From positions 124,001 to 188,000 of the forward strand of contig NZ_QPEJ01000014.1 of the NCBI RefSeq assembly GCF_003335085.1: a stretch of 64,000 nt of DNA. The letters are read 5' to 3'. The notes below the pieces were generated by a model that did not search any database, was not told the DNA's origin, and was given only the letters and a program-made list of their open reading frames with translations. Below are positions 52,886 through 61,578 of the stretch, one piece after another (position 1 is the first letter of the stretch; each line of letters begins with the position of its first letter). Both the position numbers and the translations under genes were made by a program. This DNA is from Polaribacter sp. WD7 (GTDB lineage Bacteria; Bacteroidota; Bacteroidia; Flavobacteriales; Flavobacteriaceae).

Positions 52886-54221
52886 GCTCTTCAAAATCTA
52901 AACCACCATAATTACCAGAACTCATTAAAACCATAGCGGTATTCTGTAAGCTTTCTTGAAACAAAAAATCTTTAAAATCTTGAGGGTTTGTATAAACAAT
53001 TAAATCATCTCTTTGAAAAGCATTTGCTATTTGTTGTTTGGTAACTTCAGACAACTGTTTAATTTTTACAGCATGAGGAGAATAAAAAACAACTGCTTTA
53101 TCAGCTGTATTTAAAGCACCTTTGTACTCTGACAAAAATTCAGCATTTAAACTAGAATAGGTATGCAACTCTAAACAAGCCAATACCGTTCTTTTAGCAT
53201 ACTGTTCTTTTATAGCCTTAGTTGTGGCTGCTACTTTACTTGGGCTATGTGCAAAATCTTTAAAAATTACTGTAGTTTTATTTTCAGCAATCTTTTCTAA
53301 TCGCTTACTGGCTCCACTAAAACTAGCAATAGCCTCGTAAAAATCATCCTCATCTATCCCCATATGTTGGCAAATCCATTTGGCTCCAGCTAAATTTTGT
53401 AAATTGTGTTTGCCAAAAATTTCTAAAGGTAAATCTCCTTCTGCTGTTTCTAAATAAGTGGTGCCATCTTCAATAAAATAGTTAGGGGTTTCATAAGGAT
53501 ATTTTTTAATATGGTTTTCAGATGATTCTACAACATTTTTTACATATTCATCTTCAATATTATACACCATACTACCTCCGTTTACCATAGCATCCGTAAA
53601 AATCTTAAACTGATCTACATAGTTTTCAAACGTTGGAAAAACGTTAATATGATCCCAGGCAATACCGCTTAACAAAGCAATATTAGGCTTGTACAAATGA
53701 AATTTTGGGCGTCTGTCTATAGGAGAACTCAAGTACTCATCTCCCTCTAAAACAATAAAATCATTATCTGTGGTTAAATGCACCATAGTTTCAAAACCTT
53801 CTAATTGTGCACCAACCATATAATCTACTTCTCTTTCATGATAATTTAACACATGTAAAATCATAGACGTAATTGTTGTTTTTCCATGAGAACCACCAAT
53901 AACAACCCTTGTTTTATCTTTAGATTGTTCATACAAAAATTCAGGATAAGAATATATTTTTAACCCTAATTCTTGTGCCTTTAGCAATTCTAGATTGTTT
54001 TTCTTAGCATGCATTCCTAAAATAATGACATCTAAGTTTGCTGATATTTTTTCTGGAAACCACCCAAACTCAGCAGGTAACAAACCGTATTTTTCCAATC
54101 GTGATTTTGACGGATTGTGAATTGTATCATCACTACCAGAAACTTGATACCCTTTTTGATGCAAAGCAATAGCTAAGTTGTGCATTGCGCTTCCGCCAAT
54201 GGCTATAAAATGAATTCTCAT
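52869..54221 (-). CDS. mpl: UDP-N-acetylmuramate:L-Ala-gamma-D-Glu-meso-Dap ligase-like Mur ligase
   Basis: The protein opens MRIHFIAIGGSAMHNLAIALHQKGYQVSGSDD, the Rossmann-like N-terminal domain, and has the Mur-ligase P-loop GGSHGKTTITSMILH (near residue 109). FVLEGDEYLSSPIDRRPKF and KDFAHSPSKVAATTKAI complete the Mpl pattern. Mpl reattaches recycled murein tripeptide to UDP-MurNAc. The start is set at the ATG of MRIHFIAIGG; a longer frame would add 28 Lys/Tyr-rich residues. At 450 residues it is full length. It is transcribed alone. Confidence 0.9.
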   Translation of the reverse strand: MRIHFIAIGGSAMHNLAIALHQKGYQVSGSDDTIHNPSKSRLEKYGLLPAEFGWFPEKISANLDVIILGMHAKKNNLELLKAQELGLKIYSYPEFLYEQSKDKTRVVIGGSHGKTTITSMILHVLNYHEREVDYMVGAQLEGFETMVHLTTDNDFIVLEGDEYLSSPIDRRPKFHLYKPNIALLSGIAWDHINVFPTFENYVDQFKIFTDAMVNGGSMVYNIEDEYVKNVVESSENHIKKYPYETPNYFIEDGTTYLETAEGDLPLEIFGKHNLQNLAGAKWICQHMGIDEDDFYEAIASFSGASKRLEKIAENKTTVIFKDFAHSPSKVAATTKAIKEQYAKRTVLACLELHTYSSLNAEFLSEYKGALNTADKAVVFYSPHAVKIKQLSEVTKQQIANAFQRDDLIVYTNPQDFKDFLFQESLQNTAMVLMSSGNYGGLDFEELTRLV

Positions 54222-54432
54222 TGCATAAAACTTTAAGAAGTAAAAATACAAAAGCTTCTTACAATAAGAATTATATTTAGAAATAAACTCAAGTAAAAAT
54301 TTCAATTGTTATTTACCTTTTTTTTCTAAAAAAAGTACTGTAACTATCAACTTTTGTAGCAAATTATTTTTATTGTAAAGACCTCTAGTATACTTTTTTT
54401 TTAATTTTGTTATCAATAAAAATATAAAAGTT

Positions 54433-54873
54433 ATGAAAAAAAATGTGATGGTTTTAGTTTTTTTGTGTGCAATTTTCTTTTCTGCAAAAGCACAAGAAAT
54501 TTCAAACAACGCTATTGGTGTAAGAATTAGTGAAGGTTTCTCTGGTGTGGCTCCTGAAATATCATATCAAAAAAAAGTACGAACAAACAAGCGTTTAGAA
54601 CTAAACCTAAAGCTTCAAAACAGTATTAACGACTTAGAGTTTGTAGGTTTGTATGAGTGGGTTTGGAACATCAAAAACAACTTTAATTGGTATGCAGGTC
54701 CTGGTATTGGTTTTAGAGATTTTTCTCGTTTTCCTATTTTTCTTACTGGCGTAATTGGGGTAGAGTATAATTTTACATCTCCCCTTCTTTTGTCTATTGA
54801 TTACCGACCAGAAACCAATAGATCTAATTTGTTAAACGCCAATTTAGGATTCTCGTTAAAATATCAATTTTAA
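54433..54873 (+). CDS. Secreted outer-membrane beta-barrel-like protein, paralogue 1
   Basis: A signal peptide (residues 1-22, ending FFSAKA) is followed by QEISNNAIGVRISEGFSGVAPEISYQKKVRTNKRLELNLKLQN and amphipathic strands with Trp/Tyr (LYEWVWNIKNNFNWYAGPGIG). It ends LGFSLKYQF with a C-terminal Phe, as in outer-membrane barrels. About eight strands fit in 146 residues. Function unknown. The next gene is a clear paralogue on the same strand, 147 bp away. Confidence 0.75.
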   Translation: MKKNVMVLVFLCAIFFSAKAQEISNNAIGVRISEGFSGVAPEISYQKKVRTNKRLELNLKLQNSINDLEFVGLYEWVWNIKNNFNWYAGPGIGFRDFSRFPIFLTGVIGVEYNFTSPLLLSIDYRPETNRSNLLNANLGFSLKYQF

Positions 54874-55020
54874 AAGCATTTAGTTAAAAATTGTAACTTT
54901 TCTCTAAAAAAGAATTTCCAAAAACTCACTATTATTTAAGGTAATTTTTAATTGAAATGAGTTAACATAAACTGAATAACCCCGCTAATTTTGTAGTATA
55001 TAAATTATAAATCAACAATT

Positions 55021-55467
55021 ATGAAAAAAATAGTATTCGTATTTAGTTTAATTTTTGCAGCAACTTTTTCTATAAACGCTCAAGACATTTCTGACAACGC
55101 AATTGGACTGCGTTTTGGTGGCGGAAATGGTATTGGTGGAGAAGTTTCATACCAAAAAGCTTTAGGTAGCAACAACAGGTTAGAAATAGATTTAGGGTTG
55201 GCCAATGAATTTGCAAATTTTAAAGTTACAGGTTTATACCAATGGGTTTGGAATTTAGAGAATAAGTTTAACTGGTATGCAGGTGCTGGTGGCGGAATTG
55301 TTTCTGCTTCAGGAACAGGAATTTATGCAGCAGGTGTTGTAGGTATAGAGTACAATTTTGACGCGCCAATATTATTATCTATAGATTACAGACCAGAAGT
55401 AGGAGTTGCTGGTGGTTTAGACGGATTAAATTCTGATGTAGCTTTATCGGTTAGATACCAATTCTAA
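55021..55467 (+). CDS. Secreted outer-membrane beta-barrel-like protein, paralogue 2
   Basis: It shows the same pattern as the preceding gene (QDISDNAIGLRFGGGNGIGGEVSYQKAL, LYQWVWNLENKFNWYAGAGGGI, ILLSIDYRPEVG, VALSVRYQF with terminal Phe) after a 20-residue signal peptide. Many residues match paralogue 1 in register (IS(N/D)NAIG, WVWN, NWYAG, LLSIDYRPE), which shows tandem duplication. Each gene has its own upstream AT-rich gap, and a terminator follows this second copy. Function unknown. Confidence 0.77.
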   Translation: MKKIVFVFSLIFAATFSINAQDISDNAIGLRFGGGNGIGGEVSYQKALGSNNRLEIDLGLANEFANFKVTGLYQWVWNLENKFNWYAGAGGGIVSASGTGIYAAGVVGIEYNFDAPILLSIDYRPEVGVAGGLDGLNSDVALSVRYQF

Positions 55468-55490
55468 AATACAACATAAAAAAAGTAAAA

Positions 55491-55522
55491 AACCTCTAAA
55501 TTAATTTTTAGAGGTTTTTTTT
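55491..55522. terminator. Bidirectional terminator between convergent genes
   Basis: AACCTCTAAA (55491-55500) pairs perfectly with TTTAGAGGTT (55507-55516), followed by Ts on the plus strand and preceded by As (Ts on the minus strand). It overlaps the stop codon of the DUF4136 gene, so it serves the barrel gene and the DUF4136 gene alike. Confidence 0.85.
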
Positions 55523-56031
55523 TGTGGATATTCTTCTAGAATTTTGCGCACTACAATATCAATATATGATGTTCTTTCTTGCGGACTTCTTTTCTCTTTA
55601 ACGGCAGACAGTAAAGAACCTTCCCACACTAAATTATTAGAACTTGCATCTACAAACTTAATTATTATGGTTTCATTATTTTTTTTACCTCCTATTGGTA
55701 TTCCTCCAGATATACCAAAACCTCCATTTCTACCCCCACTACCTAGTCCAATACCAATAGTATTGTTAGCTTGAATTTCTGAATACTTCGCATCAAAATA
55801 AATAAAAAAATCTGGCTGAGCGTTGGTTGTCATTTCTTTTGTTTTCAACTCTTTTTCTATCGCTGCAGTTATTCTTTTTCTATCAAAATCGTTTAAACTG
55901 TCTCCGTTATCTTCATAAAATTCAAAGGACTTGTATTTTGTAAAATTGGTATCAGGCTCAAAATCTACAACCACTTTTGAAGTACTACACCCCAAACATA
56001 TCAAAAAAAATAAATATTTAAAATTTTTCAT
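55501..56031 (-). CDS. DUF4136 lipoprotein
   Basis: A short lipoprotein signal (FFLICLGC, Cys near residue 15) is followed by the DUF4136 domain: VVVDFEPDTNFTKYKSFEFYED at the start, then a Gly-rich loop (GIGLGSGGRNGGFGISGGIPIGGKK) and FVDASSNNLVWEGSL with EERTSY-like residues and a C-terminal helix. The family is of unknown function and lies in the periplasm or at the outer membrane. It is 19 bp from the M28 peptidase gene and probably co-transcribed with it. Confidence 0.88.
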   Translation of the reverse strand: MKNFKYLFFLICLGCSTSKVVVDFEPDTNFTKYKSFEFYEDNGDSLNDFDRKRITAAIEKELKTKEMTTNAQPDFFIYFDAKYSEIQANNTIGIGLGSGGRNGGFGISGGIPIGGKKNNETIIIKFVDASSNNLVWEGSLLSAVKEKRSPQERTSYIDIVVRKILEEYPQKKTSKN

Positions 56032-56050
56032 AAACTGTCTAAAACTATAA

Positions 56051-57010
56051 TTATTTGTCTTTTTCTTCTATAATTACTCTTGTAGGGGTATCTGTACCCT
56101 TTATAATACTTTCTGTACCCTTTGCAACAGCCTTAATGGTTTCCGTAATTACGGTAATATCTAAGGTTTCTGCTTCATCTGATGCTTGATGATAATCTTT
56201 GTCTACATCTATAGGAGTAGCAGAAAATGTATGAGAAGGTACGCCTAAACGTGCCAAAGAAGCATTGTCTGACCTAAAAAATAAATTGAATTTTTTATAC
56301 GGGTCTGGATGTAGACTATACCCTGTACCTTCTAGGTTTTTCTGAACTATTGTACCAAAATCAGAACGGTCAAAACCTGTTAACCAAGCGGTATTGGGGC
56401 CAAAACTAGATGTTTTACCAATCATTTCTAAATTAATACCCGCTACAAATTTAGAAGCATCTATTCCTTTTCCAAAATGAGTAGAACCAATTAATCCCAT
56501 TTCTTCTGCCGTAAAAGCAACAAACAAAATACTTCTTTCATTATCTCCTTTCTCTTTAAAATATTCTGCCAAGGCCAATACACCTGTAACCCCAGAAGCA
56601 TCATCATTTGCGCCATTGTAAATACTATCCAATTGTCCTTCTTTTTTTCGAATACCTAAATGATCATAATGGGCAGATACAATTACATATTCATCTTTTT
56701 TGGTCTTCCCTTCTAAAACACCAATAATATTGCTTGATGTAATTTCCGCACCTGTTCTTCTATTGGTAAAAGTAAACGTTTGCCTATAATTTTGTAACGT
56801 ATCAAAAGTGGTTAACCCAATTCTTTTAAATTCATTTTCTATGTACACAGCTGCTTTTTCAATTCCAGGAGTTCCTGCTTTTCTGCCTTCCATAGCATCA
56901 TCAGACAAGGTATATAGGTGTTTTTTTACGGTTTTTGGTGCAATAACAGCTTCCTTTTTACAAGAAAGAACAACTAAACACAAAAGTAACAGGCTATAAT
57001 ATTTTTTCAT
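56051..57010 (-). CDS. M28 family metallopeptidase
   Basis: A lipoprotein-type signal (LCLVVLSC, Cys near residue 17) precedes a zinc-aminopeptidase domain with VSAHYDHLG (first His/Asp site, near residue 116), GANDDASGVTGVLALAEYF (bridging Asp) and FVAFTAEEMGLIGSTHF (Glu pair), followed by a His ligand in SHTFSATPIDVDKDYHQASDEAETLD. This is the M28 dinuclear zinc layout. It probably degrades oligopeptides in the periplasm. Length of 319 residues is normal. It is divergent from kdsA. Confidence 0.93.
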   Translation of the reverse strand: MKKYYSLLLLCLVVLSCKKEAVIAPKTVKKHLYTLSDDAMEGRKAGTPGIEKAAVYIENEFKRIGLTTFDTLQNYRQTFTFTNRRTGAEITSSNIIGVLEGKTKKDEYVIVSAHYDHLGIRKKEGQLDSIYNGANDDASGVTGVLALAEYFKEKGDNERSILFVAFTAEEMGLIGSTHFGKGIDASKFVAGINLEMIGKTSSFGPNTAWLTGFDRSDFGTIVQKNLEGTGYSLHPDPYKKFNLFFRSDNASLARLGVPSHTFSATPIDVDKDYHQASDEAETLDITVITETIKAVAKGTESIIKGTDTPTRVIIEEKDK

Positions 57011-57052
57011 AATTCGATATTTTGAACCCTAAATATAACTAATTTAAATGCT

Positions 57053-57060
57053 TATTTTTG
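57053..57060 (+). promoter_or_regulatory. Candidate -7 promoter element for kdsA
   Basis: TATTTTTG matches TAnnTTTG exactly and ends 16 bp before the kdsA ATG. The nearest TTG upstream is 28 bp away, so the -33 half is not supported. Confidence 0.35.
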
Positions 57061-57076
57061 TTTAAAATTTTAACTC

Positions 57077-57895
57077 ATGATTTTATCTGAAATACCCAAT
57101 ATAAAACACACCAACTCTAATAACTTTTTTTTGTTAGCTGGTCCTTGTGCCATAGAAGGAGAAGGTATGGCGTTAAGAATTGCAGAAAAAGTAATTTCTA
57201 TTACAGATAAACTTCAAATTCCTTTTATTTTTAAAGGAAGTTTTAAAAAAGCAAACAGAAGTAGAATAGATAGTTTTACAGGTATTGGAGATGAAAAAGC
57301 TTTAAAAATTTTGCAAAAAGTTTCTCAAACTTTTGATGTTCCTACAGTTACCGATATTCACGAGGTTGCTGATGCCACAAAAGCTGCCGAATATGTAGAC
57401 GTATTACAAATTCCGGCTTTTTTAGTACGACAAACAGATTTGGTGGTTGCCGCAGCCAGAACAGGTAAAGTTGTCAACTTAAAAAAAGGACAATTTATGA
57501 GTCCTGCAGCTATGAAACACGCTGTACAAAAAGTAAAAGATGCTGGCTCTAACAAAGCTTGGATAACAGACAGAGGTACTATGTTTGGCTACCAAGACAT
57601 GATTGTAGATTTTAGAGGCATACCAGAAATGCGTCAATTTGCACCTACCATCTTAGATGTTACCCACTCTTTACAGCAACCCAACCAAACTGAAGGTATT
57701 ACAGGTGGAAGACCAGAAATGATAGAAACCATTGCCAGAGCTGGAGTAGTAAATAACGTAGACGGTTTGTTTATAGAAACTCATTTTGATCCTGCCAATG
57801 CAAAATCTGATGGTGCTAATATGTTGCATTTAGACAATTTAGAAGGGTTATTGACAAATTTGGTTGCCATCCGTAAAACGATAAATAGCCTCTAA
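57077..57895 (+). CDS. kdsA: 3-deoxy-8-phosphooctulonate synthase (KDO-8-P synthase)
   Basis: KdsA condenses PEP with arabinose 5-phosphate to make KDO-8-P for lipopolysaccharide. Motifs seen are AGPCAIEGEG (residue 22 on), FKGSFKKANRSR (near 53), PTVTDIHE (near 90), PAFLVRQTDLVVAAA (near 115), KKGQFMSPAAMKHAVQK, TDRGTMFGYQDMIVDFR and the end segment ETHFDPANAKSDGANML. Length of 272 residues is normal. It stands alone on the plus strand, divergent from the M28 peptidase. No other Kdo genes are near. Confidence 0.96.
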   Translation: MILSEIPNIKHTNSNNFFLLAGPCAIEGEGMALRIAEKVISITDKLQIPFIFKGSFKKANRSRIDSFTGIGDEKALKILQKVSQTFDVPTVTDIHEVADATKAAEYVDVLQIPAFLVRQTDLVVAAARTGKVVNLKKGQFMSPAAMKHAVQKVKDAGSNKAWITDRGTMFGYQDMIVDFRGIPEMRQFAPTILDVTHSLQQPNQTEGITGGRPEMIETIARAGVVNNVDGLFIETHFDPANAKSDGANMLHLDNLEGLLTNLVAIRKTINSL

Positions 57896-57908
57896 ACTTT
57901 ATTTATTT

Positions 57909-57984
57909 GGGCGTTTTAACAGGCTTTCGCTACTCGCTTTTTTTCTAAAAAAAGAGCTCAAACACACCGCTCAATCCTTAACGC
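57909..57984. repeat. Dispersed structured repeat, subfamily 2, copy B
   Basis: This shortest copy (76 bp) has the ends GGGCGTTTTAAC and CTTAACGC, with GCTTTCGCTACTCGC at the left, a TTTTTTTCTAAAAAAA hairpin centre, and AGAGCTCAAACACACCGCTC at the right. It has the same orientation as copy A and lies 13 bp after the kdsA stop. The centre is much shorter than in copy A, which carries an extra hairpin. Confidence 0.75.
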
Positions 57985-58009
57985 ACTTATTCAGTTCTAT
58001 AAAACATAT

Positions 58010-58044
58010 GACACCATTCAGGTTTTTTAAATCAGAATGGTGTC
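58010..58044. other. Perfect 10-bp inverted repeat (hairpin) downstream of kdsA
   Basis: GACACCATTC (58010-58019) pairs with GAATGGTGTC (58035-58044) across a 15-nt loop that contains a T6 run. There is no T tract after the stem on either strand, so it is either an atypical terminator or an mRNA leader structure for the transglutaminase gene starting at 58106. Confidence 0.55.
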
Positions 58045-58105
58045 TCTTGCTTAAAAACAAAACAGGCACAATTTTTGTCTTACAAAATTGTTTACCTTTT
58101 GTATT

Positions 58106-59056
58106 ATGAAATCACTTTTATTTTTTCTTCTTTTTGTTGCTAGCCTGCAAAGTCAAAATTTTACTCATGTAGACAATTTGGTTGGCAAATATCCAAATTT
58201 TTCTAGAGTTGAAGATTTGGCCAATAAAATTGCCAAGGATTTTACTAGCGAAGAAGATAAAGTTAGAGCAGCATTTTATTGGTTGGCCACTACCATTAGA
58301 TATAATTTAAAAGAATATTACAATCCGTCACAAAGAAGCTATAATTTTAGATACAGTACAGAAGCAGAAAAACAACAAAAATTACAAGCCATAAAAGATA
58401 AAATTGTGGCTACTGCTTTTGCTACAAAATATGGAGTTTGCGAAGAGTATGCACAAGCTTTTAAAAAAATTTGTGACTTATTGGGTATAGAGGCAGCAGT
58501 CATATCTGGTAATGTAAGAAACGTTCCGCAGGAAATAGGAAAACCTGAAAAAGCCTCTAACCATGCTTGGAACGCTGTAAAACTAAATGATAAATGGGTT
58601 ATTCTAGATGCCACTTGGGCTGCTGGATACGAGTACAACGGACGCTGGGTACAACTATTTAACAATTATTTCTATGATATTCCCAAACATAAAATTTTAA
58701 AAACGCATTATCCAAAAGATACACTGTGGCTGTTACGATTTGGAAGAATGAGTGTTACTGAATTTTACAATCAGCCAATTTATGGAAACCTCTTTTTAAA
58801 TTCTGACGTAGAACTTATAACTCCGCAAACAGGAATTTTAAACGTAAACCCTTCTAAAGAAATCCGTTTGAAATTTAAAAACTTAAACGTCAATGATCTT
58901 ATTTTTTATACATTTAACGGACAACGATACGCTCAAAAACCAATTATTTTAGTAGAAAAGGAAAGCACTACACTATTGATTAAAAATGCAAAAGCGAACT
59001 CTTATTTAAACGTTTTTATCAATAAAGATGCGGCATTGCAATTTAAAACCAAATAA
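58106..59056 (+). CDS. Secreted transglutaminase-like protein
   Basis: A signal peptide (MKSLLFFLLFVASLQS) precedes a Transglut_core domain with Cys in KYGVCEEYAQAFKKICDLLGI (near residue 111), His in SNHAWNAVKLN (near 156) and Asp in ILDATWAAGY (near 173). A beta-rich C-terminal third follows (residues 225-316). It is paralogous to 48572-49582 in layout and in DATWAAG. The ATG at 58106 starts the signal peptide; an in-frame TTG upstream is not favoured. Substrate unknown. Confidence 0.9.
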   Translation: MKSLLFFLLFVASLQSQNFTHVDNLVGKYPNFSRVEDLANKIAKDFTSEEDKVRAAFYWLATTIRYNLKEYYNPSQRSYNFRYSTEAEKQQKLQAIKDKIVATAFATKYGVCEEYAQAFKKICDLLGIEAAVISGNVRNVPQEIGKPEKASNHAWNAVKLNDKWVILDATWAAGYEYNGRWVQLFNNYFYDIPKHKILKTHYPKDTLWLLRFGRMSVTEFYNQPIYGNLFLNSDVELITPQTGILNVNPSKEIRLKFKNLNVNDLIFYTFNGQRYAQKPIILVEKESTTLLIKNAKANSYLNVFINKDAALQFKTK

Positions 59057-59428
59057 TTACTTTTTCTTATAAAAGCCTTTTCCTTTTAATTGATGTGCTT
59101 CTTCTAAAACCGTTAGCAATACCTCTTCATTAATATCATCAATAGAAAAATATCGTAAAGACTTTACTACTTTTCTATTTTCTGAAATTAAAAATTCGTT
59201 ATATTTTGTTAAATGCGCAGATACCCAAAAAGCAACGTCTACGTAACCTTTTTTTTTAGACGGATTTAAATAGCAAAAGGGTTTGTTGTTTAAATAATAA
59301 AACGGAATTTTCCATTTAAACTGTAAATCTACATCAGGAAAACTTATTTCTATTAAAATTTGCAGATGCAACAGAATAGATTTAAATGGTTCTGGTTGAT
59401 TTAAAATGTATGTTTCTGCTGGTTTCAA
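59057..59428 (-). CDS. DUF1801 family protein
   Basis: This 123-residue cytoplasmic protein is of the DUF1801/YdhG-like type: FKSILLHLQILIEISFPDVDLQFKWKIPFYYLNNKPFCYLNPSKKKGYVDVAF in the core and a basic C-terminus (KGKGFYKKK). Relatives bind phosphorylated or anionic ligands; function is not established. It is convergent with the transglutaminase gene, with the stop codons abutting, and divergent from the membrane protein gene at 59467. Confidence 0.85.
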   Translation of the reverse strand: MKPAETYILNQPEPFKSILLHLQILIEISFPDVDLQFKWKIPFYYLNNKPFCYLNPSKKKGYVDVAFWVSAHLTKYNEFLISENRKVVKSLRYFSIDDINEEVLLTVLEEAHQLKGKGFYKKK

Positions 59429-59466
59429 TTGAGTATATTAGCGTTCTATAAAAATAAAAAAAATTT

Positions 59467-60021
59467 ATGAACAACAATGGATCTGTTACTTTTGTAGCTA
59501 AAGGTTTTGCAAGTATTCTTATTGGTATTTATTTTTTACTTGGTGCTTATTTTATAAAAAGTACGATAAACAATCTTGTAACAACCCCACATAGCCCTAC
59601 CGTATTTTCTGACATTTATCTAATAGTGCTTATCTTGTTTACTGTTTTGTTATGCTGTTCTTTAACTTTATTTATTTTTGCTAAAAAGTTGGCAAAAGAG
59701 CGTCAGGTTTTACTGTACAATATCTCTTCTAAAAAAACGGTTACCATATATACAATTGGTATTATATTGTTGTTTCTGTCTAGTTTAATGTTGTTTCAAT
59801 ATCAGTATTTTGAGTATGTTACTCCTGTTTTCTTGCTGCTGTATGCCTTATGGTTGTTGGTTATGAAAAACAAATTGCGTAAAGATTTTAAAATGATTTC
59901 TATATTGTGTTTCTTTTTAGCCATAATTTGTTTCTTAATTCCTAGCTATTGGTATTCTTCTTTATCTCTTTTAGGAATTGCACATATTACGTATGGCGTC
60001 ATTACACATTCAAAATCTTGA
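59467..60021 (+). CDS. Hypothetical membrane protein
   Basis: This 184-residue protein has five to six hydrophobic segments: near residues 10-32, 48-72, 92-110, 113-132, 142-160 and 163-180. Loops are short and basic (KKLAKERQVLL, KNKLRKDFKM). I do not recognise a family. The downstream DUF2809 gene overlaps its stop by 4 bp in a TTGA arrangement, so the two are translationally coupled and may share a role. Confidence 0.7.
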   Translation: MNNNGSVTFVAKGFASILIGIYFLLGAYFIKSTINNLVTTPHSPTVFSDIYLIVLILFTVLLCCSLTLFIFAKKLAKERQVLLYNISSKKTVTIYTIGIILLFLSSLMLFQYQYFEYVTPVFLLLYALWLLVMKNKLRKDFKMISILCFFLAIICFLIPSYWYSSLSLLGIAHITYGVITHSKS

Positions 60022-60383
60022 TTTATCACAAAAAATATCTTATTAGTTTTGTACTACTTTTTATAGTGGAAGTAGTTATAGCAAGGTATGCTTCAGGTTT
60101 TTTACGACATACCATTGGAGATGTTATTGCCCCAATTTTGGTGTACTGTTTCATTAAAAGTTTTACCCATATTTCTGTTAGTAAAGCACTAATTGTTGTT
60201 TTACTAATTTCGTTTGCCATAGAGTTTTTACAACTTAGCAATCTTCAGAATATGTATCCTAAAAATATTGCTTATTATCTTAAAATTATTTTGGGTACTT
60301 CTTTTGATATTGGAGATTTGATAGCCTATACCTTAGGTTTAGTAATAGTGTATGTTATTGAAAAAATTAATCACCAATTTTAA
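60018..60383 (+). CDS. DUF2809 family membrane protein
   Basis: This is a 121-residue membrane protein with four segments. It contains the DUF2809 features IARYASGFLRHTIGDVIAPILVYC and FAIEFLQLSNLQNM ... GTSFDIGDLIAYTLG, with conserved Gly/Asp and Glu residues inside helices. There is no ATG; the TTG at 60018 overlaps the TGA stop of the previous gene (TTGA). A reading frame further upstream would overlap that gene by 70 bp and is not favoured. Its 3' end overlaps the convergent MscS gene by 17 bp. Confidence 0.78.
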   Translation: MIYHKKYLISFVLLFIVEVVIARYASGFLRHTIGDVIAPILVYCFIKSFTHISVSKALIVVLLISFAIEFLQLSNLQNMYPKNIAYYLKIILGTSFDIGDLIAYTLGLVIVYVIEKINHQF

Positions 60384-61578
60384 AACCAGGTTTTTGATAG
60401 TCTTTAGGTATGTTTTCTGGAGGTACAGTTAACACATTGCCATCTCTTACTGCATTGTAATGCGGGGACAGTATTTCTATACCAGCATTGTGCAATTCAT
60501 TTTTTATGCTTTCGTGCAAATATGAATAAATTAGAGCTGCTTTTTCTGGGTGTTTGGTATGGCAATTAATTTCGTAGTTTATGTAAAAATCGTCTAAACT
60601 TTTAACCAAAACAAATGGTTCTGGAGTTTCTAAAATCATTTGAGTGTTTTTTGCTCCTTTAACCAAAGCTTTTATAACATTGCCACTAGGTACGTCATAA
60701 CCAATAGTTACTGAAGTATGTAAAACAATACCTACTTCTTCTGCAGCATTTTTACTAAAATTGATAATGTGGTTGCCTAAAATTGAAGAGTTTGGTATGG
60801 TAATGTCTAAATTTTTGATGGTTTTTACTCTTGTAACTAATAAACTTCTTTCGGTAACATCTCCAATAGTGTCTCCTATTTCTACACGATCTCCTATTTT
60901 AAAAGGTCTCATATATGTAATTACAATACCTGCCACAATGTTAGATATTGCAGAAGTAGAACCTAAAGAAAATAAGACTCCAAAGAAAATAGAAACTCCT
61001 TTAAACGCATCTGAATCGGACCCTGGTATGTATGGAAAACAAATAATTGCTGCAAAAGCAATGATAACTACCCTTACTAAATTAAAGGTAGGTTTTGCCC
61101 AATCTGCATGAAAACCGTCTAACCTTACCGCTTCTCTTTCTAACTCTCCTGTCAAGTATTTTAAGAATTTTAAGAGGTATTTGGTTGCAAAAATAATAAC
61201 AACTATAAAAAACAAGCCCGGTATAAACGCTAAAAAACCATTTACAACAAAGTGTACTGGTTTTAAAATATATGAAAATACCGTATCTGCAATCTCTTGG
61301 GTTTCTGGTATAAACCTGAATACAAAAGGCAAGTAAAAAACTAAAAAGAAAATACTAATGGCTATTCTTAGCGTTCGAATAGAAAATTTTAGAATGTGCT
61401 TTTCTCTTCTTGGGGTTATAAATCTAAAAAGTTTAGCAACTTCTTTATTTTTGAATAAAATATTTCTGTCTAATTTATCGGCCTTTATTTGTAACCAATT
61501 GAATAGTTTTTTTACTACAAAAAAGAAAATTAAAATTCCGAGTAAAGAAATTCCGAAATAAATATACTTTAAAACCAC
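60367..61578 (-). CDS. Mechanosensitive ion channel family protein (MscS type)
   Basis: Residues 1-185 have about five membrane helices. The MscS core follows: a pore-lining helix with small residues (FKGVSIFFGVLFSLGSTSAISNIVAGIVITYMRPF) and the beta domain (KIGDRVEIGDTIGDVTERSLLVTRVKTIKNLDITIPNSSILGNHIINF). The C-terminal alpha/beta domain extends to residue 403. It protects against hypo-osmotic shock by releasing solutes. It is transcribed alone on the minus strand. Confidence 0.93.
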   Translation of the reverse strand: MVLKYIYFGISLLGILIFFFVVKKLFNWLQIKADKLDRNILFKNKEVAKLFRFITPRREKHILKFSIRTLRIAISIFFLVFYLPFVFRFIPETQEIADTVFSYILKPVHFVVNGFLAFIPGLFFIVVIIFATKYLLKFLKYLTGELEREAVRLDGFHADWAKPTFNLVRVVIIAFAAIICFPYIPGSDSDAFKGVSIFFGVLFSLGSTSAISNIVAGIVITYMRPFKIGDRVEIGDTIGDVTERSLLVTRVKTIKNLDITIPNSSILGNHIINFSKNAAEEVGIVLHTSVTIGYDVPSGNVIKALVKGAKNTQMILETPEPFVLVKSLDDFYINYEINCHTKHPEKAALIYSYLHESIKNELHNAGIEILSPHYNAVRDGNVLTVPPENIPKDYQKPGFKIGD

